Positions 8,099-15,208 are shown, counted from the first letter of the stretch. The stretch: 20,993 nt of DNA from an uncultured Planctomycetales bacterium (GCA_937907525.1 CALCIB010000057.1:1-20993); one strand, 5' to 3'. Made by a program: numbers and translations. The notes: generated from the letters alone by a model not told the origin.

Positions 8099-10048
8099 AT
8101 GACGACGCGGTCGAGCCGCCTCGCACTCCTCGCGCTTTCACTGTCCGCGACGACCGTCATCGCGAACGCCGGGCCTCCCGAGACGCCGCCGGAACGCCCC
8201 TTGCGCGAGCCGGCCGGCCTGCGCGTCGAACCGGCGGGGCCGCTTCGGGACTATCTGGACGCGGTGACGTCGAACTGGCTGTTGCAAGTCCCTCGGGCCG
8301 ATCCCGCGATCCTGGCGATGTTCGCCGATCGCGACCGTCCGCCGTATCGCGACCTGCTCCCCTGGTCCGGCGAGTTCGCCGGCAAGTTCCTCACCGGCGC
8401 GACGACCGTCTATCAGGCCACCCGCGACCCCGCCTTGCGCAAGTCGCTCCAGGAGTTCGTCAAGGCGCTCCTGCCGCTCCAGGACGCCGACGGCTACCTC
8501 GGCCCGTTCCCCAGGAACCACCGCCTCACCGGCGAGGCGCCCAATATTCAGGGGAAGCCCGGACCCACCTGGGACGCCTGGGGACATTATCACATGATGC
8601 TCGGCCTTTTGACCTGGGACGAGGCCGTCGGCGACCCCGACGCCCTGGCCGCGGCCGTCAAGATCGCCGACCTCCTTTGCGACAGGTTCCTGGGCGAGGA
8701 ATCGCCGCGGCTGGTCGATACCGGCTCCACCGAGATGAACCTCGCCCCGGCCCACGCGCTGGTATTGCTTTATGAGAAGACCGGCCGCGCGAAGTACCTG
8801 GCCTTGGCGAAGCAGATCGTCGGGGAATTCGCCGCGACCGGCCCCGACGGCAAGCCTCTGGCGGGCGACTACGACCGCCTCGGCCGCGCGGGCGTGGAGT
8901 TCTTCCAGACTCCCAAACCGCGGTGGGAGAGCCTTCATCCGATCCAGGCCCTCGCCGCGTTGGGCCGCGTGGAGGACGACGCCGAGCGCCGACGGGCGTT
9001 CGCGAACCTCTGGTGGAGCATCGCCAGGCTCGACCGCCACGACAACGGCGGCTTCTCCTCCGGCGAGCAGGCCCAGGGCGACCCGTACCACCCCGGCGCC
9101 ATCGAGACCTGCTGCACCGTCGCCTGGATGGCGCTTTCGGTCGACATGCTCAGGCAGTCCGGCGACCCGGTCGTCGCCGACGAGTTGGAACTCTCCACGT
9201 TCAACTCGGCGCTGGGGATGTGGTCGCCGTCGGGCCGATGGAGCACCTACGACACGCCGATGGACGGCGTCCGCCGGGCGAACTTCCACGAGATCGTCTT
9301 CCAGTCGCGCCCCGGCTCGCCCGAGTTGAACTGCTGCTCCGTCAACGCCGCGCGGGGGATCGGCCTGGTCTCCAAGTGGGCGCTTCTGGCCGACGAGGCG
9401 ACCGGCGCGCTCGTGCTCAACTGGTACGGCCCGGGAAGGCTTGCCGCCCGGCTCAAGGGGGGCGCGCTGGTCCGGCTCGACGTCGAGACCGACTACCCAC
9501 GCTCCGGCCACGTCGTCGTCAAGGTGGGCGTCGACCGGCCGTTGAAGTTCCCGCTGGCCCTCCGCGTCCCGCAGTGGTCGACCGATACGAAGCTGACCGT
9601 CGCCGGCGCGCTCGAATCGGACGTCAAGCCGGCGACCTATCATGTGATCGATCGCGAATGGAAACCGGGCGACGCGGTCGAGTTGGAACTGGACGTCGCC
9701 CCGCGCGTCTGGGTGGGCGAGCGCGAACTCGCCGGCCGCTCGGCGCTCTACGTCGGCCCGATCCTGCTGGCCTACGACGCCAGCCTCAACGGGAACGGCC
9801 CCGACGACCCCGAGCCGATCGACGCCCACTCGATCCGCGTCCCGCCGCCCTCGGAGGCGGGGGGCGGGTTCCGGCCGATCGTGCTTGCCGAGGCCGAGAC
9901 CGCCGACGGCGGCAAGGTCAAGCTGTGCGACTTCGCCTCCGCCGGCGCCGACGGCTCCCGCTACCGCTCCTGGCTCCGCGCCACCCGCGTCGCCCCGACG
10001 CCATTCTCGCGCGAGCATTCGTTCCGCACGGGCCCGCCGACGGAGTGA
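8099..10048 (+). CDS. Exported GH127-type glycoside hydrolase (beta-L-arabinofuranosidase-like, former DUF1680)
   Basis: Probably removes beta-L-arabinofuranose or a related sugar from plant or algal glycans. The 649-residue product has a signal peptide (1-24, cut after IANA). An alpha/alpha barrel domain follows: LPWSGEFAGKFLTGA at 87-101, DADGYLGPFP at 129-138, WDAWGHYHMMLGLL at 158-171, and TGSTEMNLAPAHALV. The catalytic metal site of the family (Glu, Cys, Cys-Cys in the characterised Bifidobacterium enzyme HypBA1: Glu338, Cys340, Cys417, Cys418) is matched by Glu336 and Cys338 in AIETCCTVAWM and Cys412-Cys413 in ELNCCSVNAARG. C-terminal beta-sandwich domains follow. GGGAG lies 8 bases before the ATG. 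The macro-domain gene follows after 14 bases, implying one transcript. Confidence 0.88.
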   Translation: MTTRSSRLALLALSLSATTVIANAGPPETPPERPLREPAGLRVEPAGPLRDYLDAVTSNWLLQVPRADPAILAMFADRDRPPYRDLLPWSGEFAGKFLTGATTVYQATRDPALRKSLQEFVKALLPLQDADGYLGPFPRNHRLTGEAPNIQGKPGPTWDAWGHYHMMLGLLTWDEAVGDPDALAAAVKIADLLCDRFLGEESPRLVDTGSTEMNLAPAHALVLLYEKTGRAKYLALAKQIVGEFAATGPDGKPLAGDYDRLGRAGVEFFQTPKPRWESLHPIQALAALGRVEDDAERRRAFANLWWSIARLDRHDNGGFSSGEQAQGDPYHPGAIETCCTVAWMALSVDMLRQSGDPVVADELELSTFNSALGMWSPSGRWSTYDTPMDGVRRANFHEIVFQSRPGSPELNCCSVNAARGIGLVSKWALLADEATGALVLNWYGPGRLAARLKGGALVRLDVETDYPRSGHVVVKVGVDRPLKFPLALRVPQWSTDTKLTVAGALESDVKPATYHVIDREWKPGDAVELELDVAPRVWVGERELAGRSALYVGPILLAYDASLNGNGPDDPEPIDAHSIRVPPPSEAGGGFRPIVLAEAETADGGKVKLCDFASAGADGSRYRSWLRATRVAPTPFSREHSFRTGPPTE

Positions 10049-10062
10049 GGAGGGAGGCGCCG

Positions 10063-10533
10063 ATGGAGCCGCGGATCGTCCACGGCGATTTGCTCGACCA
10101 GGACGTCGAGGTGATCGTCAACGCCTGGAATCGCAACGTCATCCCCTGGTGGCTTTTGCTGCCCCAGGGGGTCTCGGGCGCGATCAAGAGGCGCGGGGGG
10201 CTCGAACCCTTTCGCGAACTCGGCCGCATGGGGCCGATCCCGCTGGGCGGCGCCGTCGAAACCGGCGCGGGGCGGTTGCCGTTTCGGGCCATCATCCACG
10301 TCGCCGGAATCAACTTGCTCTGGCGCTCGTCGGAGCGCTCGATCCGCGACTCGACCCGCAACGCCCTGGCGCTCGCCGGGGCGAGGGGCCATCGCTCCCT
10401 CGCCTTCCCGCTCATCGGCGCCGGCTCCGGCGGCGGAGACCCCGCCAAGGTCCTGGAGCTCATGCACGACGAACTGTCGGCCGTCGAATTCGACGGCGAG
10501 GTCAGGATTGTTTGCTATCACGTGACTCCTTGA
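10063..10533 (+). CDS. Macro domain protein (ADP-ribose binding)
   Basis: This 156-residue single macro domain probably binds ADP-ribose or its derivatives and may remove ADP-ribose from proteins or nucleic acids in the cytoplasm. Motifs in order are IVHGDLLDQDVEVIVNAWN (5-23), the PQGVSGAIKRRGG loop (34-46), GGAVETGAGRLPFRAIIHVAG (62-82), and FPLIGAGSGGG (115-125) for the diphosphate-binding loop. There is no signal peptide, unlike the upstream hydrolase. The ribosome site AGGAGGGA sits at the GH127 stop codon, 7 bases before the ATG, so the genes are very likely co-transcribed. The residue after VNA is Trp rather than the more common Ala/Ser-Asn, so hydrolase activity is uncertain. Confidence 0.85.
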   Translation: MEPRIVHGDLLDQDVEVIVNAWNRNVIPWWLLLPQGVSGAIKRRGGLEPFRELGRMGPIPLGGAVETGAGRLPFRAIIHVAGINLLWRSSERSIRDSTRNALALAGARGHRSLAFPLIGAGSGGGDPAKVLELMHDELSAVEFDGEVRIVCYHVTP

Positions 10534-10548
10534 AGCCGAAGAGGCTTC
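10532..10548 (+). terminator. Short hairpin at the end of the macro-domain gene
   Basis: GAAGCC at 10532-10537 pairs with GGCTTC at 10543-10548 around a 5-base loop and overlaps the macro stop codon. The stem is only 6 bases and has no T-tract, so termination is uncertain. Confidence 0.25.
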
Positions 10549-10601
10549 CAACCCGCTGGAGAGGCCAGAGAGTGGCATTTGAAAAAAGTTAGATTTAAGA
10601 C

Positions 10602-10629
10602 TTGATTTTGTCCGATGTATTGGTATGGT
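10602..10629 (+). promoter_or_regulatory. Possible sigma-70-type promoter in an AT-rich patch
   Basis: TTGATT at 10602-10607 and TATGGT at 10624-10629 are separated by 16 bases, in a stretch of 37% GC (66 of 180 bases over 10561-10740) within otherwise GC-rich DNA. The start codon of the following gene is 41 bases further on. AT-rich sequence produces such matches by chance, so confidence is low. Confidence 0.3.
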
Positions 10630-10670
10630 AAGGCGGTTAATTGAGGTCGGAGTCTATGAATTAGAATTGG

Positions 10671-11084
10671 ATGGCGAAAATCATGAACGTTGAACCTGCT
10701 GAATTTGTAAAGTTCATTGAAGAAAATCATGAAAAAGCAAAACTTGTAAACGATGCCAAGGCGCGGACTTGGAGCGACGAGGCAGAACATGCGCTCTTGA
10801 GGCTGGCGAACGGGAAGATGGCCCTCGTCCGAGGGGGCCGTGACGGGATACAATTCATCGTCCGGGGCGAGGGCGACCGACGAACGCTCCAACTGGAGAT
10901 CGCGGGTGGGGAATTCCAGGTCGATCGGATTCTCTGGCACACCCACCCGCAGGTGACCGGCCCGTCGGACGGGGATCTGGAAGCCCTGGCAATTTTGAAG
11001 CAAGACGCGTCGTTGATCTATGAGATAGGAGGATCCCCCGATGGCACTCGCATCACGCCAAAATCCAAGCCGCGGAGCGATTGA
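10671..11084 (+). CDS. Small JAMM/JAB-like metal-site protein, function unknown
   Basis: This 137-residue protein has, at residues 89-102, the pattern WHTHPQVTGPSDGD, that is His90-x-His92-Pro...Ser99-x-x-Asp102. This resembles the zinc site of JAB/MPN (JAMM) peptidases, but with 6 rather than 7 residues between the second His and the Ser. A similar HTHP...PS..D segment occurs in small domains linked to polymorphic toxins. The catalytic Glu of classical JAMM enzymes is not obvious. The N-terminal 30 residues are helical and charged. The in-frame stop at 10662-10664 forces a start at ATG 10671 or ATG 10683, and neither has a strong ribosome site. The first 30 codons are AT-rich, then GC rises sharply. 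It overlaps the next gene by 44 bases, so the two products are probably made together. Confidence 0.72.
   Translation: MAKIMNVEPAEFVKFIEENHEKAKLVNDAKARTWSDEAEHALLRLANGKMALVRGGRDGIQFIVRGEGDRRTLQLEIAGGEFQVDRILWHTHPQVTGPSDGDLEALAILKQDASLIYEIGGSPDGTRITPKSKPRSD
11027..11032 (+). promoter_or_regulatory. Ribosome binding site inside the JAMM-like gene
   Basis: AGGAGG, a perfect anti-16S match, is placed 8 bases before ATG 11041. It fixes the start of the overlapping partner gene and supports coupled translation. Confidence 0.7.
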
Positions 11085-11361
11085 TCCGCGCGAGGGCGTC
11101 GCGGTGCTCGACGTGATCGAGATGGAGCCGTCGCTCGGGCTGGGTCACGCGCCGGGGGTCGTGGCGGTCCTCGACGGCTTTCCGTCACCCGAGCCTCAAA
11201 AGTACGTCGACCGTCCGGTGGTCATTCGGACGGCCGGCGGCGAGCCGCGGTACGCGCGGGTCGGCGCGGTTCGCGACCACGGCGCGACCATCAGCTTTTT
11301 CTTCCAGAACCTGACCGGGGCCGACGTTCCCGTCGGCTCCCGGATCGAGTTCGAGGCGTGA
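11041..11361 (+). CDS. Small partner protein overlapping the JAMM-like gene, function unknown
   Basis: I do not recognise this 106-residue protein. The start is strong: AGGAGG at 11027-11032 lies 8 bases before ATG 11041, inside the preceding gene, with a 44-base overlap in another frame, which points to translational coupling. There is no signal peptide or membrane segment. From residue 20 the chain looks like a small beta-barrel: GVAVLDVIEMEPSLGLG, VVIRTAGG, YARVGAVRDHGATISFFFQN, then VPVGSRIEFEA. The last segment resembles the 'G-D/S-x-V/I' ending of translation-factor domain-2 barrels, but that is only a fold-level impression. Its stop is 10 bases from the convergent msrA stop. Its job is presumably tied to the JAMM-like protein. 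Confidence 0.72.
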   Translation: MALASRQNPSRGAIDPREGVAVLDVIEMEPSLGLGHAPGVVAVLDGFPSPEPQKYVDRPVVIRTAGGEPRYARVGAVRDHGATISFFFQNLTGADVPVGSRIEFEA

Positions 11362-11371
11362 GCGCGGGCGG

Positions 11372-12067
11372 TCACTTCGATTCGGCTTCCTCGCCCGCCT
11401 GGGCCTCGGCTTCCTTCTGGGCCTCGGCCTTCATGATCTTCTTGAGCTTGTGCATCTTGGGGACGATGTAGGTCTGGACGTAGGGGTGGCCGGGGTTGGA
11501 GCGGGCGAAGTCCTGGTGGTAGCCCTCGGCGGGGTAGAAGGTCTCGAAGGGCTCGATCTGGGTGACGACGGGCGACTTGTGGACGCGCCTGGCGTTCAGG
11601 GCGTGCTTGGCCTTCTCGGCGGCCTCCTTCTGGGCGTCGGAGTGGTAGAGGATGATCGAGCGGTACTGGGTGCCGTGGTCGGGGCCCTGGGCGTTGACGG
11701 TGGTGGGGTCGTGGGCGGCCCAGAAGTAGTCCAGCAGGGTCGCGAACGGGATGACGGCGGGGTCGAAGGTGATCTGGATGACCTCGGCGTGGCCGGTCAG
11801 CCCGGTGGAGACCATCTGGTAGGTCGGGTTCGGCACGCCGCCGCCGGAGTAGCCCGAGACCACCGACTTGACCCCCGGCAGCCGCTCGAAGAACGCCTCG
11901 GTACACCAGAAGCAGCCGCCGCCGAAGGTCGCCTCCTCCAGCTTCGGCTGGCTCGGCTTCTCGTCCTTGGGCTTCGCCTCCGCCTCCTGCCCGCGCGCGA
12001 GGTCCGCCGCGAACGACGCCAGCGTGAAGGCCAGCCCGATCCCCAGGGCCCATTGAAGCGTGTTCAT
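11372..12067 (-). CDS. msrA: Exported peptide-methionine (S)-S-oxide reductase
   Basis: Reduces methionine-S-sulfoxide in oxidised proteins. The 231-residue product has a hydrophobic N-terminal export signal (residues 5-26, NTLQWALGIGLAFTLASFAA) followed by a charged linker, so it should work outside the cytoplasm. The MsrA domain begins at about 45: ATFGGGCFWCTEAFF holds catalytic Cys52 and a second Cys55. SGYSGGGVPNPTYQMVSTG, GHAEVIQITFDP, HDPTTVNAQGPDHGTQYRS, FYPAEGYHQDF and a Lys/Glu-rich C-terminal tail follow. These two are the only cysteines, so recycling presumably uses the CxxC pair or an external reductant. AAGGAGT about 8 bases upstream supports ATG 12067; the upstream frame has no homology. 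It is separated by 134 bases from the membrane protein gene on the same strand. Confidence 0.92.
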   Translation of the reverse strand: MNTLQWALGIGLAFTLASFAADLARGQEAEAKPKDEKPSQPKLEEATFGGGCFWCTEAFFERLPGVKSVVSGYSGGGVPNPTYQMVSTGLTGHAEVIQITFDPAVIPFATLLDYFWAAHDPTTVNAQGPDHGTQYRSIILYHSDAQKEAAEKAKHALNARRVHKSPVVTQIEPFETFYPAEGYHQDFARSNPGHPYVQTYIVPKMHKLKKIMKAEAQKEAEAQAGEEAESK

Positions 12068-12201
12068 GCGTATCGACTCCTTGGAACGTGTGGCGGGACG
12101 GGCCGCGATCCGGCGCCCGACGCCTCCATTGTCGCCGCGATCGCCGACGTTTCCAATCTGGATCCGCGCCCGTTTCACGCGCTCGATCCGAGGACGCCCG
12201 A

Positions 12202-12711
12202 CTACTTGCACGAGAACCTCGCGTAGCAGCGCCGGCGGCTGGGGACGTAGGTGCCCGAGACGAAGCACCCGCCGGGTTCGTCGAACCTGACGCCGCCGTC
12301 GGGGAGGAGTTCGACGCCGTATTCCACCTCCCCCCAGGAGTGAATGGCGAAAACGTATGCCGGGAGTCCGCGCTCGACCGCGGTCGCGCGGAGACCTCGC
12401 GACCGCGTCCAGGCGTTGAAATCGGCCGGCTCGACGCGGAACGTCACCATCGAATCCCGCGGCGTGGTGCTGAAGCTGACGTCCCACGCCGACGCCGGGA
12501 TAGCGAACCGTTGATGGATCGTCGCGTTCGCCTCGGCCGGGGAAACGCCGACGCCGACGGTCTCCCACCACGGCGAGAGGACCAGGAGGACCATTCCGAC
12601 CACCGAGAGTACGCCGATCACGCCAAGCAACGCGAAGGTCCGGAAGCCCCACTTCACGGCCCATGCGGCGCCGCGGTCCAGGACCGTCAGCCACCTTGCA
12701 AGCCGCTTCAT
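12202..12711 (-). CDS. Membrane-anchored protein of unknown function
   Basis: This 169-residue product has one strong transmembrane segment at about residues 25-47 (TFALLGVIGVLSVVGMVLLVLS) after a basic N-terminus, so the C-terminal domain is probably outside the membrane. The soluble part has alternating strand-like segments (WDVSFSTTPRDSMVTFRVEP, YVFAIHSWGEVEYGVELLP) and three cysteines near the end (149, 162, 168). I do not recognise the family. GGGAGGGG about 4-6 bases before ATG 12711 supports the start. It begins 12 bases after the stop of the upstream gene (12724), so the two form an operon. Confidence 0.7.
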   Translation of the reverse strand: MKRLARWLTVLDRGAAWAVKWGFRTFALLGVIGVLSVVGMVLLVLSPWWETVGVGVSPAEANATIHQRFAIPASAWDVSFSTTPRDSMVTFRVEPADFNAWTRSRGLRATAVERGLPAYVFAIHSWGEVEYGVELLPDGGVRFDEPGGCFVSGTYVPSRRRCYARFSCK

Positions 12712-12723
12712 GGCCCCTCCCGA

Positions 12724-13152
12724 TCAGCGAAACAGGACGTCCGCCCCCGTCGGCTCGCCGTCGTCGTCGAGATCCACGACGATCAAATAGACGTGGGGGT
12801 CGGCCGGGAACAGGGTGGAGACGGTTCGGAAGGCGACGCGCCAGCCGCCGTCCCCGGCGCGCCAGAGGCTGACGGTCCAGTCTGGGGACGCGGCGTCGAT
12901 GACGCAGTTGAGCCGGGCGTTGGCGTGGTCCTGGGCGGCGGCGACCAACCGACGCTCGCGGGCCAGGCCGTCGCGATCCAGGACGTGCGTCGCGGCGACG
13001 TCCTCCAGCAGGATCGACCGTTCGGGGGCGACGACCGCCGGGACGGCGTCGGGCCCCGACGCGACGACCAACGCGCCGCCCGAGGACCAGGCCGCCACCG
13101 CGACCACCACCAGCGCCGTCGCGAACGTCGCCCCCAGGATCTTCCCCATCAT
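12724..13152 (-). CDS. Exported small protein of unknown function
   Basis: This 142-residue product has an N-terminal signal or anchor (KILGATFATALVVVAVAAW, residues 4-22). Residues 48-72 read as a helical region (ILLEDVAATHVLDRDGLARE). A compact domain ends with WTVSLWRAGDGGWRVAFRTVST and a DLDDDGEPT loop that looks like a calcium-binding or solvent loop. I do not recognise the family. Three start codons stack at the beginning (TTG 13155, ATG 13152, ATG 13149). GGGAGA at 13158-13163 best fits 13152 or 13149. It is the first gene of a two-gene unit with the membrane protein at 12202. Confidence 0.7.
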   Translation of the reverse strand: MMGKILGATFATALVVVAVAAWSSGGALVVASGPDAVPAVVAPERSILLEDVAATHVLDRDGLARERRLVAAAQDHANARLNCVIDAASPDWTVSLWRAGDGGWRVAFRTVSTLFPADPHVYLIVVDLDDDGEPTGADVLFR

Positions 13153-13545
13153 CAAACTCTCCCGGCCAGCCCGTCCCTCACGATTTCAGCGTACCCGCCT
13201 CGTCCGACTTGAGCAAAAAATGCAGTGGCGGCTTGTCGATTTTACAATTCGTCGGCGCAATCGGCCTCTCGCGTTCCTTGAAATCGGATATGTCGTTGAA
13301 ATCGTCCACGTCAGCCCATCCTTCGAGCTTCCTTGAATCCGTCTCCTTTTCCTCAATCGGCCCAAGTTCAAGGTGGCGGCGCGACGATGAAGGGGAACGA
13401 TGGGGAAAGCGGGGAGGATCGGGGTTCGTCGGCCCTGGAGTCCGCCGTTGACGGTCGGCAAGGGATGGGCTAAGGTTCGGCCGCTCGAAGGTCCGGCCCG
13501 ATGCGACGTCGGGAACGGAACGGAGGGCGGGCAGGGAGGCCCAGG
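13153..13545. other. Divergent intergenic region upstream of kdsD
   Basis: This 393-base spacer lies between the exported-protein gene (minus) and kdsD (plus). Bases 13201-13320 are less GC-rich (62 of 120). A minus-strand frame ending at 13178 reads in a protein-like way over its last 50 or so codons (DSRKLEGWADVDDFNDISDF ... LKSDEAGTLKS) but has no ATG near that part and no clear ribosome site, so I do not call it a gene. The kdsD ribosome site is the AGGGAGG near 13530-13536. I see no other structure. Confidence 0.4.
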
Positions 13546-14568
13546 ATGGCGACGACCTTGGAAGCGACGTCGGCCCCGGCGACGGAGGCCGAGGCATTGG
13601 CGTTCGCCCGTCGCGTGCTCCGCGACGAGGCGCGGGCGCTCGACGCGGTGCGGGAGCGGCTGGACGGCTCGATCGTCCGCGCGGCGAGGCTCGTTCACGA
13701 CTGCCGGGGGGGCGTGATCGTCACCGGCATGGGGAAGGCCGGGCTGGTGGGTCGCAAGACGGCCGCGACGCTGGCCTCCACCGGCACCCGCGCCTTCCCG
13801 CTCCACCCCGGCGAGGCCGTTCACGGCGATCTGGGGCAGGTTCGCGCCGGCGACGTCGTCCTGGCCTTCTCGCAAAGCGGCGAGACCGAGGAACTGCTGC
13901 GGATTCTGCCCTCGGCGCGTCGGCTCGGCGCGGCCCTGGTGGCCGTCACCGCTCGCGCCGATAGTTCGCTGGGCCGAGCCGCCGACGTCTGCGTCGCGCT
14001 GGGCCCGATCCCCGAGGCGTGTCCCCTGGGCCTGGCGCCCTCCGCCAGCACCACCGCCATGATGGCCGTCGGCGACGCCCTGGCGCTTCTGGTCGCCCGA
14101 ATGCGCGAGTTCACCGCCGAGGACTTCGCCCGCTACCATCCGGCGGGGAACCTCGGCCGTAAATTGACGCGGGTCGAGGACGTGATGCGGACCGGCCGGG
14201 ACGTCCGAACCGCCGCGCCCGGCGAGACCGTCCGTCAGGCGATCGTCCGTCTTGCCGGCCCTCGCCGACGCTCCGGCGCCGTGCTGGTCCGCGACGACCG
14301 CGGCGTCCTGCTGGGCATCTTCACCGACAGCGACCTCGCCCGCCTTTTCGAGAAGCGCCGGGAGGACGGGCTGGACCGGCCGATCGCCGAGGTCATGACC
14401 GCGAACCCGCTCCGAGCCGAAGTCGGCGCGATGCTGGGGGACGCGGTGGAGCTGATGAAGTCGCGCAAGATCAGCGAGTTGCCGGTGGTCGATTCGGAGG
14501 GTCGGCTGCTGGGGCTCGTCGATGTCACCGACCTGATCGGGGCGTCCCCCGAGGACTTCGAGGAGTAA
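13546..14568 (+). CDS. kdsD: D-arabinose 5-phosphate isomerase (KdsD/KpsF family)
   Basis: Converts ribulose 5-phosphate to arabinose 5-phosphate, the first step to KDO of the lipopolysaccharide core. The 340 residues match the family (E. coli KdsD 328). The SIS sugar-phosphate isomerase domain covers about 40-185: GGVIVTGMGKAGLVGRKTAA at 55-74, FPLHPGEAVHGDLGQV at 84-99, FSQSGETEELL at 108-118 and APSASTTAMMAVGDALA. FARYHPAGNLGRKL at 194-207 is typical of KdsD. Two CBS domains occupy 210-270 and 280-332. The ATG at 13546 has AGGGAGG upstream; the ATG at 13501 would add 15 arginine-rich residues. kdsC begins 6 bases after the stop. Confidence 0.92.
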   Translation: MATTLEATSAPATEAEALAFARRVLRDEARALDAVRERLDGSIVRAARLVHDCRGGVIVTGMGKAGLVGRKTAATLASTGTRAFPLHPGEAVHGDLGQVRAGDVVLAFSQSGETEELLRILPSARRLGAALVAVTARADSSLGRAADVCVALGPIPEACPLGLAPSASTTAMMAVGDALALLVARMREFTAEDFARYHPAGNLGRKLTRVEDVMRTGRDVRTAAPGETVRQAIVRLAGPRRRSGAVLVRDDRGVLLGIFTDSDLARLFEKRREDGLDRPIAEVMTANPLRAEVGAMLGDAVELMKSRKISELPVVDSEGRLLGLVDVTDLIGASPEDFEE

Positions 14569-14574
14569 GGGCCG

Positions 14575-15141
14575 ATGGCGAACGAGGCGAACGGCCCGAC
14601 CGCCCTCGCGGCCGGGATCCAGGCGCGTTGCGCCGCGATCGAGGTCCTGGCGGTCGACGTCGACGGCGTGCTGACCGACGGCCGCATCATCGTCGACGAC
14701 CGCGGCGTGGAGACCAAGAACTTCCACGTCCGCGACGGCATGGCCTTCGCGCTTTGGCACAAGGCGGGCAAGGCGTCGGCGATCATCTCGGGCCGCTCCA
14801 CCCCGGCCGTCGAGCGCCGGGCCGCCGAGCTTGGGATCGGCCTCGTGGTCCAGGGGGTCGCGGACAAGGGCGAGGCGTTGCGGGCGCTTCTGGCCGAGAC
14901 CGGCGCGACGGCGGACCAGGTCTGCTACGTCGGCGACGACCTGAACGACCTGCCGGCCTTGCGGCTCGTGGGCCTGGCCTGCTGCCCCGCCGACGCGGTT
15001 CCGGAGGTGAGGGCCGTCGTCCATCTGCGCGCCCGCGCGACCGGCGGGACCGGCGTGATCCGCGAGGTCGTCGAGTCGGTCCTGAAGGCGAAGGGCCTGT
15101 GGCACGAGGCTTGCGGTCACTACCTGGCGCCGACGACGTAG
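14575..15141 (+). CDS. kdsC: 3-deoxy-D-manno-octulosonate-8-phosphate phosphatase
   Basis: HAD-family phosphatase that removes phosphate from KDO 8-phosphate to give KDO. The 188-residue product is full length. Motif I is AVDVDGVLTDG at 26-36 (nucleophile Asp28, Asp30). RDGMAFALW at 53-61 is the substrate loop of KdsC. Motif II is ISGRST at 71-76, the motif III lysine is in VADKGEAL at 96-102, and motif IV is VGDDLNDLPAL at 119-129. The C-terminal GGTGVIREV at 157-165 is the conserved KdsC tail. The ribosome site overlaps the kdsD stop, so translation is coupled. Both this gene and kdsD are followed in the same direction by the large LptC/LptA-like gene. Confidence 0.93.
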   Translation: MANEANGPTALAAGIQARCAAIEVLAVDVDGVLTDGRIIVDDRGVETKNFHVRDGMAFALWHKAGKASAIISGRSTPAVERRAAELGIGLVVQGVADKGEALRALLAETGATADQVCYVGDDLNDLPALRLVGLACCPADAVPEVRAVVHLRARATGGTGVIREVVESVLKAKGLWHEACGHYLAPTT

Positions 15142-15208
15142 ACGGAGCGCGACGGGCGGAGGATCCACGGGGGACCAGCCGCGACGTACCGGAACATCGA
15201 GTCGATTC

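Noticed and set aside
6532..8775. 747-codon plus-strand open frame across the GH5 gene
   Set aside because: It runs antisense to GH5 motifs and into the GH127 start region; no family motifs and arginine-rich tail.
8138..10018. 626-codon minus-strand open frame opposite the GH127 gene
   Set aside because: No motif or ribosome site; the plus frame has signal peptide and the Glu/Cys/Cys-Cys metal site.
13209..13451. Plus-strand 80-codon frame upstream of kdsD
   Set aside because: Ser-rich then Arg/Gly-rich without motif or ribosome site; spacer between divergent genes.
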